Positions 9,904 through 19,955 of a DNA stretch of 64,000 nucleotides are shown piece after piece. The notes under the pieces are model-generated. The model had not been told where the DNA came from. It worked only from the letters and a program-made list of their open reading frames with translations, and did not search any database. Source of the DNA: Tritrichomonas musculus (lineage: Eukaryota > Parabasalia > Tritrichomonadida > Tritrichomonadidae). Location: positions 7,812,001-7,876,000 of the forward strand of contig JAPFFF010000003.1 of assembly GCA_039105265.1 (NCBI GenBank). Reading direction: 5' to 3'. Made by a program: the position numbers and the translations under genes. The number at the start of each line of letters is the position of its first letter. The first letter of the stretch is position 1.

Positions 9904-10261
9904 AAGATGGGTGGTACAACGAAAAAAATACGTTAAACGTTTTTAGAAAATTTATGAATATCTCTTTTTCTATTTAATATAATTAAATAAATTCCATATA
10001 GAACTCTTTATATTTTTAATTAAATAATTTTAAATGATAATTCATTGAGCTATTCAAACTTTTTTGGAAATCGTTTAGTGTGAAATATCATGAAATGATA
10101 TTGATTTCCAGTAGTATAATGTATTATTTTATATTCAAATACATTTCCATTTTCTAATCATTTAGGTAAAAAAAAATTTTATCTTCAATGTGATTAAAAA
10201 AATTGCATTTTTTGGTTGTATGCCATATAGATTTAACTTTTCTGAAATATCAAACAAATTC
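9904..10261. other. AT-rich intergenic DNA
   Basis: Nothing recognisable between the kinase start and the scrambled patch. Confidence 0.4.
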
Positions 10262-10346
10262 TAGATAGGTAAGTTTTTTGTTAAAATAAAGTTTCAAATA
10301 ATTGCTTCTGGTTACGAAATTAATTTTTTTGTAAAAATTATCTGAT

Positions 10347-10404
10347 GTTTCACGGCCGGTTCTAGTTGGGACGCCTGCCTATCTGGCCCCAGAGATAATA
10401 AAGA
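10347..10404 (+). pseudogene. 58-bp inverted copy of the kinase activation segment
   Basis: These 58 bases are the exact reverse complement of 9330-9387, inside the neighbouring kinase gene. The copied piece encodes VSRPVLVGTPAYLAPEIIKK around the APE motif of domain 1. It ends abruptly against unrelated sequence on both sides. Confidence 0.9.
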
Positions 10405-10429
10405 ATTGACGAGCAGAAAGAAAAAAATT

Positions 10430-10660
10430 GCATGAAATTGATATAATCTTAAATATTTGAATGTTTTTTTTTTTTTTTTTTTTTTGCTTTTTTTTAATAG
10501 GAAATGTTGAACTAAAATCCTGCCATTTAAGTAAGAACGGTCTTTCTGCTCGTCAATTGTTTCCCACTTGCTTTTGTCATTCGAGCCTTCCATTCGCCAT
10601 ATACGCGGATGGCTAAAATTGGAATTGTATGAAATCGATTTAATTTTTTACAAAAAAACT
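10430..10660 (-). pseudogene. Fragment of an F5/8 type C (discoidin) domain gene
   Basis: On the minus strand the frame reads SISYNSNFSHPRIWRMEGSN, then DKSKWETIDEQKDRSYLNGR, then after an A-rich stretch FKYLRLYQFHA. This parallels the C-terminal domain of the gene at 61.7-63.0 kb (HPKSWDIEVSND, WIKIDEQKDCSLLNG, RYVRFHQT). An A18-type run interrupts it and no start or full domain remains, so it is a relic. Confidence 0.7.
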
Positions 10661-10675
10661 TACCTATCTTAGCAT

Positions 10676-10745
10676 GAAAGCAAGTGGGAAACAAAAAGCT
10701 ACTCATGCTTTCAAATATTTAAGATTATATCAAACGAGTTCAACA
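10676..10745 (+). pseudogene. Second discoidin-domain fragment, opposite orientation
   Basis: The plus strand holds SKWET at about 10679 and FKYLRLYQTSSTWRNE at 10708-10755, the two ends of the same domain with the middle missing. Segments 10676-10694 and 10709-10732 are inverted matches to 10557-10575 and 10437-10461 of the minus-strand fragment. Confidence 0.6.
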
Positions 10746-10759
10746 TGGCGCAATGAACT

Positions 10760-11619
10760 TATTTAGTAAAATTTTAATTATATTTTATGGTGAACTTATT
10801 TAGTAAAATTTCCTTAAATATCTAACTAAAAGATAACTGCTCAAATCATTCAATTATATTTCAAACCATATCATTAAATTATATTCTAAAACAAATTATT
10901 TAATGATACTCTAAATCAAATTATTCAATGAAATTCTAAATCGAAATATTTAATTACATTTTAAATCGAAATATTCCAAATCAAATTATATATGATGATT
11001 TTTTGATTGAAAAATTATATAACGATCCAATTGTTTAAAATAATCAAGATATCATGTCATTCTCATTATCTTTATCAGATAATCAATATTACTCTAAATC
11101 TTATTTTAATACAGTTGATATTGGGTTCTCATTAAATTATAATTTGATGCCAGTTCCAGATCAATCTTTCATAATTCAAAAAAAATTAACAAATTCCTCT
11201 AAAATTTCAAAATAAGAAATTTGATGGGAGATTAACTCTATTGAATTGGATAATTCAAAAGTACTCGTCAAATCAAAGATGTATGACATTAATCAAAGAT
11301 TAAATAATGGAAAATTATCTGATCCTATTGTTGAATTCAAAAATTTTATCATAATACAATTAAATAAATATGGAATTTCTGATTGGAGGTGGTCAGCTTT
11401 TTCAAGTATTTTTTATTTTTATTGATATTAAATTGTTTCTTCAAGATCTTCAGTGATTTGTTAAGCTAATTATAAAAATGATGAAAATGGCAATTTTGTT
11501 TCATATTATTCTGATATTTTATAAATAAAATATTCTTTCATATTTTTTAAATACTTTTTTGATTGTTTTTATTTGAAAAAGTTAAAAAAATAATAACGGA
11601 TTTTAGTTTTGAAAGAAAT
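10760..11619. other. Degenerate AT-rich repeats with one short orphan frame
   Basis: From about 10835 to 11050 a loose 25-30 bp motif of the type AATTATTCAATGAAATTCTA recurs, the same kind of sequence that fills the ankyrin spacers downstream. An ATG frame at 11054-11215 (53 residues, MSFSLSLSDNQYYSK) has balanced composition, but I recognise no family and cannot say it is a gene. Confidence 0.4.
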
Positions 11620-13155
11620 ATGATGAATATGCAATCTTATTTGGAAAAAATCAAGACCATTCAAACCAATCTTTTAGAATTTATAGAAGAAAATAACAAT
11701 TCCGAAGAAAAATATCAAAATCTCATCAAATCATTAGATGATCATAAGGTTAAAGAAAACCAACATGAATTGGAACTATTTGTTCATCTTCTCGTAAAAG
11801 TAGCTGATAACTATTATAGAACCACCAACTTTTTTGATAAAATTGAACAAATTTTGACTTTTTTGAAAGAATCAATCACTGAAAAGTTCACAAATATCGA
11901 GATTTTCAAACTTTTTAGTAGCAACAAGAGAATCCTTTTGTTTCTAATTGATGAGAAGATGATGACTATAGATGAAAGAATCGCATCAATCATGCAGGAT
12001 GGCAAATATAAAGAAGCAAATTATCCAGACTATTTTTCACCGGAGATGAAACCTTTTAAAAAGCAAGAAGCAGAAAAAGATGCAGGAAATATTTATCAAA
12101 GAAGCAACCCTGTAACGTATCCACCATTAAATCCACCAATAATGATGCAACCAATGAATAACATGATGATGTATCAACAAAACAATCCAATGATGAATCA
12201 ATATTGTAATATCGGAATGTTTCCACCTCAATTCAATCCAACAAACATTCCTCGGATGGTTCCGCTTCAAAATTATCCAATGATGATGCAGCCTATGGGT
12301 AACCCTGGTGCTTTTCCTCCTCAAAATATGCCAATGATGATGCAGCCCGTCAACGGACAACCTGTTTTTAATCCAGCAAATAACCAAGGACAGATGCAAC
12401 AACCTGTTCAACAACGAACAAATCAAGAAGAAAAGCAAGTGAAAAAAGAAAGCTCTAATGAAAATACAGAAAAAGAAAAAACAGATGAAAAAGACAAAAT
12501 GCCTGATGAATTTTATGAAAAAAGAAAAATTGGCGAAAATGACAATCAAATTTGTGAAATAATTCGTAGAGATTCAATTGATGAGTTTATGGCGTTTGTT
12601 ATGCAATACAACATTAATCTTAACTCTGAGATTCGGCCATCAATATATGAAACAAATGCTTTTTTGTTGAAGTATAAAAAGAAAAAATCATATGATTATA
12701 GACCAAAGAAACAGCCATCATTGATTTGCTATGCAGCATTCTTTGGATCGATTAAAATATTTAAATACATGCTAGCAAACAAAGCTTTTATCATTTCATC
12801 GGATTTGCAATACGCGATACATGGCAAAAATAGTGAAATAATTCATCTTGTTGAAAAGAGTCTCTACGAATTCACTGGCATTTTGTATGATAAATGTTTA
12901 AAACAGGCAGTTAAATGTCATGATAATCATATTGTTGATGAAGTTCAAAATATATTTTCTAGTGCTGGGGATAAAACATCAATAATTTGCACTTTGGCAC
13001 TTCGGAATTATAATTTTGCTTATATTGAAAATCTTTTCCTCAAATCTTCTTTTCCATATTTGTGCAAATATGATTATTATACTATTGTTGAAATGATTTT
13101 ATCGCAAGGTAATATTGATGTCAATCATAAATTAATTTCCTTGATTTATTTTTGA
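11620..13155 (+). CDS. DUF3447/ankyrin-type protein with Met/Pro/Asn-rich insert
   Basis: I start at the ATG at 11620; upstream codons in this frame lack an ATG. Residues 1-130 form the usual helical N-terminal region of trichomonad DUF3447 proteins (YLEKIKTIQTNLLEFI). Residues about 150-285 are an unusual low-complexity insert rich in Met, Pro, Asn and Gln with repeated PMMMQP, then a charged KE-rich stretch. The DUF3447 core follows (KRKIGENDNQICEIIRRDS, SIYETN, AAFFGSIKIFKYML). The last part is the first ankyrin-like unit (YYTIVEMILSQGNIDVN), after which the frame ends in ISLIYF and a stop. Further ankyrin units lie downstream at 14.2, 14.7 and 15.4 kb in separate open segments, so the frame is probably the front part of a longer, split or decayed gene. 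The paralogue at 57.7 kb lacks the insert. Confidence 0.8.
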   Translation: MMNMQSYLEKIKTIQTNLLEFIEENNNSEEKYQNLIKSLDDHKVKENQHELELFVHLLVKVADNYYRTTNFFDKIEQILTFLKESITEKFTNIEIFKLFSSNKRILLFLIDEKMMTIDERIASIMQDGKYKEANYPDYFSPEMKPFKKQEAEKDAGNIYQRSNPVTYPPLNPPIMMQPMNNMMMYQQNNPMMNQYCNIGMFPPQFNPTNIPRMVPLQNYPMMMQPMGNPGAFPPQNMPMMMQPVNGQPVFNPANNQGQMQQPVQQRTNQEEKQVKKESSNENTEKEKTDEKDKMPDEFYEKRKIGENDNQICEIIRRDSIDEFMAFVMQYNINLNSEIRPSIYETNAFLLKYKKKKSYDYRPKKQPSLICYAAFFGSIKIFKYMLANKAFIISSDLQYAIHGKNSEIIHLVEKSLYEFTGILYDKCLKQAVKCHDNHIVDEVQNIFSSAGDKTSIICTLALRNYNFAYIENLFLKSSFPYLCKYDYYTIVEMILSQGNIDVNHKLISLIYF

Positions 13156-14151
13156 ATATAATTCCATATTATTTTTTTCATCGAATTCTACAATTTAAAT
13201 TTTTATTATATTCTTATTCAAACGATTTAAAAAAATTCAAAATTAAATGATTAAATGAAATTTAAACAAAAAATCCATTAATAAAATTTCAATAATGGTC
13301 ATTTTTAATGAAATTAAAACCACTTTTTTCATAAGGTTTGGAATGATTTGATTTTCATGAAATTACAATTTGTTGTTGTAATTCAATTTTTCAATCAAAT
13401 AGTTTAAGAGTGTTTGTAACTAAATTATTCAAATGACATTTCAAAATTTAAATGTTTAAATGACGTTTTTTAAACAAATACTCAAATGATTCTAAATCAT
13501 TTTTAATAAAGTTTTATGATCAATCTATTTATGAAATTTCACGTTTCTTTTGTTTATATGATTTAAAAAGAAATTATATGAATGAAATTTTACACCATGA
13601 ATTTAAATGATATTTAAACCAAAATATATTTTAATGACATTTTGGCAATTTTTTAATGACATTTCCATTTAGCATTATAAATGGAATTCATAAACAAATA
13701 TTAAAATGAAATTTTTATTAATATCTTTATTCCATTCTTTACTAAATGTTTTTAATTTTGTTGTAAATCAACTATTTTTTTGTGATTAAACAATAAACTA
13801 TTCAATTACATTTTTTACCTAATATTCTCATCTCATTTGAATTAAATATTTTTAACCGAATTTCAACAATCTTTTTTAATCAAGTTCATTAAATTATTAT
13901 TTTAATAAAATTTGATTTTAGCATTTCAATACAATTTCAAAATTATCAATTTAATTACATTCCTTTTACAATCTTTTTAATGAAATACTCATTAGTAATT
14001 TTGAATGAAATTCCTAAATCAGATTGTTAAATATAGTTCAAAATAATTTTTTTTCACTTGATTTCAAATAAGTATTACAATAAAATTTTAATATTGAATT
14101 TGTTTAAATGATGTTCTATATTATTATTTAATATAATTCTTATGCATTAAT

Positions 14152-14262
14152 TTTAATAAAACGGCATTACATTTGGCTGTTGAAAATGAAAATGCTGAAA
14201 TTGTTCGTCTTTTATTAACTTGCCAGAATATTGATGTTAATGTTCAATCAATTTATAAATGA
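14152..14262 (+). pseudogene. Lone ankyrin repeat unit
   Basis: An open segment encodes FNKTALHLAVENENAEIVRL and ends in TCQNIDVN followed by a short tail and a stop. This is one ankyrin repeat with the canonical TALHLA and IVxLLL motifs. It has no start codon of its own and is probably a remnant, or an exon, of the gene beginning at 11620. Confidence 0.65.
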
Positions 14263-14715
14263 GTTTATTGACAAAATTTATAATGAAATATATTATTGTA
14301 ATTCTAAAATTTCCTTTTTCAATTTCATTTCAACATAAATATTCAAATGAAATTAATAACTCAGTTTTAATGTGATTCAAAAATCATCAATTTATGATAT
14401 TAAATAAATCAAATAATTTAACCAAATTTTAAATTAATTATTACGATGAGATTACATAAAAAAAATAAGTTTAATATTATTTCTAGTTATTTCTTCATAT
14501 GATATTAATTTTCAATTATTTAAATTGCATTCAAAAGTTTAAATTTAAATGATATTTCAATATTAATTTTTTAATAGAATTTCAAATTGAAAAAATTGAT
14601 GTGGTTTTAAAAAAACTATTTAAAATACAGTTTTAAATCAGTTGCTTTTTTATGTAATTTGGTACATTTTTTTTTTTATGATATTCATTTATTTATTTTC
14701 AATAAAATTATCGAT

Positions 14716-14898
14716 ATGATTTTCAATAAGACAGCTTTGAATATTGCAGTGGAAAAAGAAAATGAAAAAATTGTTCAACTCTTATTATCAGTTCCAAATA
14801 TCAATGTTAATGATAGAAATATTTCAATTAATCGATTATTGATAAAATTTCAAAAATTTACAAATTTAATTCAATTTCAATCAAAATTGCAAATATAA
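14716..14898 (+). pseudogene. Lone ankyrin repeat unit
   Basis: From an ATG at 14716 the frame reads FNKTALNIAVEKENEKIVQL, SVPNINVN, then an AT-driven tail up to a stop. Same repeat phase as the unit at 14.2 kb. Confidence 0.6.
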
Positions 14899-15393
14899 TT
14901 CAACACATATGTATTTTTATTCAATTTTAAAAAATTTAAATTTATACTATTTCAAAATGCAATTATGAATGCTATTTAAAATGAACTTATTTTTAATCGA
15001 ATTCAATATAATAATTTTTAATGGAGTTTTATAATTTTATTTTCAATTTAGTTTCTATAGAAATATTTGAATTCAATTTCAAATCAACAATATTAATGGA
15101 ATTTTTATTATTAAGTTTTGATATAGTTCCAAAATTAATAATATAAATGATATTTCTATATTAAAAAATTCAATGAAATTCTGCTTCAATATTTTCAATG
15201 ATATTCAATTTTCAATGGTTCAATGAAATTATTATTCAATTTTTGAATGAGATTATGAATTATATTATAAATACTATTTCAACCGATACATTTTTATGAA
15301 ATTACAATTCTTTTTTAATTGGATTCAAAAAGAATTTTTTTTCATATAGTTTGTTATTTCGATTTTCATGGAATTCAAATTGGATTTGCTTAA

Positions 15394-15510
15394 AATGCTG
15401 CTTTGCATATTGCAGTTAAAAAAGGTAATAAAGAAATTATTCAGCTTTTATTAAAAAATAAATCGATAGACGTTAATTTGCAAAATGGAATTTCTTTTTA
15501 TTTTTCATGA
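15394..15510 (+). pseudogene. Lone ankyrin repeat unit
   Basis: The frame reads NAALHIAVKKGNKEIIQLLL, SIDVNLQNG, then a hydrophobic tail and stop. It is the third unit of the series, again cut after the D-V-N that closes an ankyrin repeat. Confidence 0.6.
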
Positions 15511-16096
15511 TGTTATTATTACTGTTTTGAATAATTTTTTCAAGTACTTTTTTGAAAAAGACCTATCGACTTGACTACAAACGTAGACATTCAGGCTTTA
15601 TTTAAGTAAAAATCATTATTTTAAAATATATCCAATAATTATTTATTTTATAATCAATTTTCATCACAATCATAATACAATCAAGCATGATTCTGAAAAA
15701 TGGTCAATGAAATATGATTAAAATCAAAACAATAAACAAGAATTTGATATAAACAATATTTAATCAAACTAGAAACAATTAAACAGTCAAATTTTGATTG
15801 AGATAATTCAAAATATCAATAACCATGAATTATGTTTTTTTTTTTAATTTTTTTGGTATAAAAAGAATAAATATAATATATATTTTCTTCATTATCAAAC
15901 CTTTTCTTCTTGAAAAGATTATATTTAATTTCATTCTTTTATATAGATGATTGAATTCCAACTTAAGCTTTCAAAGGGAATATCTATCTGATCAATATTT
16001 TTCAAAATTTTTTTTTACTAGGCTGGATGAGTCTTATTTTAATTAAATCTTTTGAAAGGATAAATGCTCAGAAATTTTAAAAAATTTTAAAATTTC
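15511..16096. other. AT-rich intergenic DNA
   Basis: Nothing recognisable. It contains the promoter region of the downstream actin-related gene, but the only initiator-like candidate is a TCATGA overlapping the ATG. Confidence 0.4.
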
Positions 16097-17176
16097 ATGA
16101 TAGATGGTTCTACAACAATTATTGTTGATTTAGGAAGCTATAATATTAAAGCAGGACTTTTGACTGACGCTGACCCCAGATTTATAGTTCCATCAGCTTA
16201 TCCTTCTGGCACTCATAATTTCCCAATTGATAAAAAAATTCCTGTAAATTGTTCTCCAGATTTTGTTATTTCTCAAGGAGGAGTTACAAATGAAGATAGA
16301 ATGAATTATATATTTGCATCTATTTTTGATCATATATTTCCATCTGATCAACCAGAGCCTTGTGAGCTACATTTTGTCCTTAATTATCCTCCTTATCCAA
16401 CAAGGAAACATATGTCATATATTGGTCAATTATCTTTTGAATTGATGGAAGCAGATTCAATTATATTGAGACCATCGGCATATTTTTCGCAAATTCAATT
16501 TTCATTACCAAATTGCATCTGTATTGATATTGGCCATGATATCACACAAGTCTTAGCAATTGAAGATTATAATATTTATTCGCCTTCAATTTACAAATCT
16601 GTTTGTGCGGGATCTTCTCTTGATTTATTCACCTCTATTGATCGATTTAATGTTTATAAGTATGAAACATGGGGACAAATTGAACAAGCAAGAAAAAAGA
16701 AAGAAGATTTGGCTTTTTCATCTTTAAATTTTGAAAATGAGTTGAATAAAAATGACGATTATTTTCCTATCGTTTGTGGTGAATTGTTATTCAATAAAAA
16801 ATTGTTCGAAGCAATGGTTCCTGAAGGTAAAAAGCCTGATAAAAGTGTTTCTACATTAATGGATGAACCATCTGTTGCTGAGATTATTAAAAATTCAATT
16901 GAGAAATGCCACGAAAGTAAAAGAAAATTGCTGTGGAATAACATTATCGTTTCCGGAGGAACTTCTTTAATGAAAGGATTCAGAGAAAGATTAAAAAAAG
17001 ATTTGCATGAAATTGCTCCTTCTTATGGAAGGCCACGTTTGTTTTTCCCAGATGACGCCATACTGAACAGTTGGCAAGGATCGAAATGGATGAATCAATC
17101 AATTGAAGACTGGCTTGAAATATCCGACTATAAAGAAGATCATGAAGTTGTATTTAACAGATATGTTAATTATTAA
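16097..17176 (+). CDS. Actin-related protein
   Basis: A 359-residue member of the actin/Hsp70 ATPase fold. Visible signatures are the phosphate-1 loop IIVDLGSYNIKAGL (8-21), the region FVLNYPPYPTRKH, the phosphate-2 loop CICIDIGHDITQVLAIEDY at about 139, the adenosine-site motif IIVSGGTSLMKGFRERL at about 284, and the C-terminal SWQGSKWM (actin: SWIGGSI). Length is close to actin, but it is clearly divergent, so it is an actin-related protein rather than conventional actin. I cannot assign an Arp class; an Arp role in the cytoskeleton or in chromatin complexes is equally open. The ATG at 16097 gives a complete N-terminus. It is convergent with the M3 peptidase gene, 67 bp away. Confidence 0.8.
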   Translation: MIDGSTTIIVDLGSYNIKAGLLTDADPRFIVPSAYPSGTHNFPIDKKIPVNCSPDFVISQGGVTNEDRMNYIFASIFDHIFPSDQPEPCELHFVLNYPPYPTRKHMSYIGQLSFELMEADSIILRPSAYFSQIQFSLPNCICIDIGHDITQVLAIEDYNIYSPSIYKSVCAGSSLDLFTSIDRFNVYKYETWGQIEQARKKKEDLAFSSLNFENELNKNDDYFPIVCGELLFNKKLFEAMVPEGKKPDKSVSTLMDEPSVAEIIKNSIEKCHESKRKLLWNNIIVSGGTSLMKGFRERLKKDLHEIAPSYGRPRLFFPDDAILNSWQGSKWMNQSIEDWLEISDYKEDHEVVFNRYVNY

Positions 17177-17243
17177 ATATACATTATTAAATCATATATA
17201 TTTTTTTTAAAAAAGAGTTTTAATTGATTTTTATATAGTTTTA

Positions 17244-19586
17244 CTAAATACCATATCGTGCAAAAAATGCAGATGAATCTGGATCTCTTCCCATAAAATT
17301 GCGGAAGAGCTCATCGGGAGGCTTCATGTTTCCTTGGCTCATAATTGTGTCTCTTATTTTGTGTCCGAGTTCTTCATTCATAATTCCTCCTTCTTTAAAT
17401 CGTGTAAAAACATCAGCTTCAAGTACTTCGGCCCATTTATAGCTATAATAATCGGCTGCATATCCAACAGAAGAAGCAAACAAATGTTTCGAATTATACA
17501 TCAAACTTGGTGATCTAATCAAAGAAGCATCGGGATCTCTAAAATCATGCAAAATCATTTCATCAATTACATCGATACTCAATCTTTCATTCTTTTCATT
17601 TTCTTGTTCCAATTCTTTGTAATTGTAGTATTTGAAAAGATGATGATGAAGTTCGAGATCAACTTTGCTTATTCGCAACTGTCCCATCAATTGTGTTGCT
17701 GAATGAAAATTGCGAGCTTTGATCATTTTATCAAACAAATCATTTGGAATCAATCCGTTTGTTTCATAATGTTTTGCAAATAAATCAAGCGATTCTTTGT
17801 CCCACGTCCAATTCTCGAGAAATCTCGATGGAAACTCAACAAAATCCCTCATTACATGAGTGCCAAAGAGAGACTTTATTGGCGATCTACTTAACAAAAA
17901 GTGGCAAAGATGACCAAATTCATGAAAGATTGTTTGAGCAGATCTTCTTGTTAAAAGTGCAGGTTTCTCATCAACTGCTTTCGCCAAGCTTCCATTGATT
18001 GTCGCAATGTTTCGTGGTGAAACATTTGACATTAAAACAAGCTGCTTTTCCCATGCACCTGATCTTTTGTCATTGCGAGGAAACCAATCGGCATAAAAAG
18101 CTCCAAGCAATTCATGACTTTCTTTATCGTAAACTTCATAATATTTGACATCTTGATTCCAAACTTCAATTGAATCATCAACTGAAAAATTTTCATTATT
18201 ATCAGTTGAACTGAAATCATTAAAAACAGGCGAACTTGATTCATTTGGATAATAAAAAGTTCTTCGTTCTTTAACTTCAATTCCATAGATCGTTGAAGTG
18301 ACTGCAAAAACTCCCTTCATTACATTTGATACAGAAAAATATGGTCTCAAAAGTTCATCGTTAAAATCATATTTTTCTTGACGAAGAAGTTCAGAATAAT
18401 AAGAATGCTCCCAAGGAAAAATTTCTGATTCTTTCTCATCATTGAAGTTTTCATTATCTTCATCTTTGTTTGTTTCTTGCTTCTTTCTTTGACTTCGAAG
18501 AAATTGTGTCTTGAATTTCCTCAGTTCTTTGTTTTCTTCGAGATACTTCTCGTAGCAGCGATCACGCAATTCATCAATGAAATTGAGTGCATTGTCGCCT
18601 GTTTTGATCATTCTCTTCTCTGTCATGAAATCAGCAAATGACTTGTATCCAAGCAGTTTTGCTTTTCGATCTCGAAGCTCAAGAATTTTGTAAACAAGTT
18701 CTGAATTGTTATGATTTCCACTTTTTCCAATCGAGCAAAGTCCTTCCCACATTCTCTTCCTAATTGACTCGTTTCTGGCATACTTCATAACAAGAGAAAC
18801 GAGAGGAGCATCCAACGAGAATCTATAAAAATTATCATCATCATTTTTATTATTATTTACAGATTCACTTTCATTTTTATTGTTCTCTCCTTCTTCTTTT
18901 GATTTAGATTTGCCTTTCTTCTTTTCACTTAGAAGAGCAATTGCTGTTTCAGGGAGGCCTTCGAGCAGGTGTTCGTCGCCTTTTTTGACAAAGAATTCAA
19001 ATTCAATTCTTGAATCAAGCAAATTTCTTTTGTATGTGTCTGTAACGTCTGCCAATTCTTTGTTGATTCGTGACATCTCTTCTTTCCCTTCGTCATCGAG
19101 ATCAGCGCCACTCCTCTGAAAATCATGGATAACTTTTTCAACGTATCTCAATTCAACATCAGAAATTTTCTTTTTTGAATCGTTAAGTTCACGTTGAATT
19201 TTCGAATATGAGCGTTTAAAAAGCTGCCAAAGTTGAGTATTGTGGTAAATAGAGGTTGAAAAATCAATATATTGTGGATTTAATTCTTTAAAAGCTGATC
19301 TTTGGGTCGGCGAGTCTTTAACTGAATTTAAATAAGTAAATAAAGACCAAGCTTGAGAAATTTCATCAAACATTTCATCAAAAACTTTAAAGGTTGAATT
19401 AAAATTTATTTGGTCGTCGGCAAGATTTAATAAATTCGTTAATTCATTTATTTTATTCTGACAATTTTTAATAGATAAAGGAATATCAATCAATGCTTGT
19501 TCTGGGGTGAGTTTTGACCACTTAAACTTTAAACTTTTATCCAAAAAAGGATGAAAAGCATCCATATGAATAACGAGTTTTTTCAT
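17244..19586 (-). CDS. M3 family zinc oligopeptidase
   Basis: A 780-residue thimet oligopeptidase / oligopeptidase A-type metalloprotease. The zinc site HEFGH lies at residues 554-558 in the family context RSAQTIFHEFGHLCHFLL, and the conserved C-terminal region SVGYAADYYSYKWAEVLEAD and the ending FARYGI are present. Such enzymes cleave short peptides in the cytosol, downstream of proteasomes or larger proteases. The protein is longer than typical (about 680) because of two charged low-complexity inserts, one Lys/Glu/Asn-rich at about 224-254 and one near 380-400. The ATG at 19586 is first; a second Met lies 7 codons later. No signal peptide. All catalytic residues that I can see are intact. 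Confidence 0.9.
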   Translation of the reverse strand: MKKLVIHMDAFHPFLDKSLKFKWSKLTPEQALIDIPLSIKNCQNKINELTNLLNLADDQINFNSTFKVFDEMFDEISQAWSLFTYLNSVKDSPTQRSAFKELNPQYIDFSTSIYHNTQLWQLFKRSYSKIQRELNDSKKKISDVELRYVEKVIHDFQRSGADLDDEGKEEMSRINKELADVTDTYKRNLLDSRIEFEFFVKKGDEHLLEGLPETAIALLSEKKKGKSKSKEEGENNKNESESVNNNKNDDDNFYRFSLDAPLVSLVMKYARNESIRKRMWEGLCSIGKSGNHNNSELVYKILELRDRKAKLLGYKSFADFMTEKRMIKTGDNALNFIDELRDRCYEKYLEENKELRKFKTQFLRSQRKKQETNKDEDNENFNDEKESEIFPWEHSYYSELLRQEKYDFNDELLRPYFSVSNVMKGVFAVTSTIYGIEVKERRTFYYPNESSSPVFNDFSSTDNNENFSVDDSIEVWNQDVKYYEVYDKESHELLGAFYADWFPRNDKRSGAWEKQLVLMSNVSPRNIATINGSLAKAVDEKPALLTRRSAQTIFHEFGHLCHFLLSRSPIKSLFGTHVMRDFVEFPSRFLENWTWDKESLDLFAKHYETNGLIPNDLFDKMIKARNFHSATQLMGQLRISKVDLELHHHLFKYYNYKELEQENEKNERLSIDVIDEMILHDFRDPDASLIRSPSLMYNSKHLFASSVGYAADYYSYKWAEVLEADVFTRFKEGGIMNEELGHKIRDTIMSQGNMKPPDELFRNFMGRDPDSSAFFARYGI

Positions 19587-19703
19587 ATCACAATTTTTTG
19601 GTTAACAGAAAAAATAAACTATTGGATAATTCTTAAAAAAAAATATTGACTTTTTAAATAATTAGACTTGAGTAATGCTCAAGTACAAAAAAGAAATCAA
19701 TTG

Positions 19704-19955
19704 TTAGTAATCATCATCTTCTTCTTCTTGAAGATTTTTAATCCAAAATTCACAAGAAAGATTTCAATTATTCTTAAATGAGTTATAAAGGCCAGGACTC
19801 TTTAAATTGTTCTTAGAATTAATCATAAAATAATGAAGAGTTCTGAATGGATCCATTGTTTTTCCTCGAAAATTGGGATTTATACTTCCTAGACAAAGTT
19901 CATGCAATTCAATTGTCACTGGTGCAGAGCATAAGTTATATTTATATTTATATTA
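19704..19955 (-). pseudogene. 3' remnant of an unidentified gene
   Basis: On the minus strand a single frame reads LCSAPVTIELHELCLGSINP, NFRGKTMDPFRTLHYFMINS, then SPGLYNSFKNN, one TGA (19764-19766), CEFWIKNLQEEEDDDY and a stop. Composition is protein-like and unlike the surrounding AT-rich DNA, and the acidic end looks like a true C-terminus. I do not recognise the family. No start codon precedes it and stops flank it upstream. It may be a relic left beside the peptidase gene. Confidence 0.4.

Larger units (their letters stand above)
13156..15393 (+). repeat. AT-rich degenerate spacers between ankyrin units
   Basis: Three spacers (13156-14151, 14263-14715, 14899-15393) are filled with a diffuse motif of the type TTTTAATGAAATTC..AAATCAA at roughly 25-35 bp intervals. 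They contain many stops and no trichomonad-type GTAYGT donor or ACTAACACAYAG acceptor that I can find. Confidence 0.5.

Noticed and set aside
12127-12549. 140-codon His/Trp-rich frame on the minus strand
   Set aside because: It is the antisense of the Met/Pro-rich insert (CAT of ATG codons gives His, TTGG gives Trp).
13156-15393. Spacers as ordinary trichomonad introns
   Set aside because: No GTAYGT donor or ACTAACACAYAG acceptor at the unit boundaries, and they are far longer than known trichomonad introns; left open only as a non-canonical possibility.
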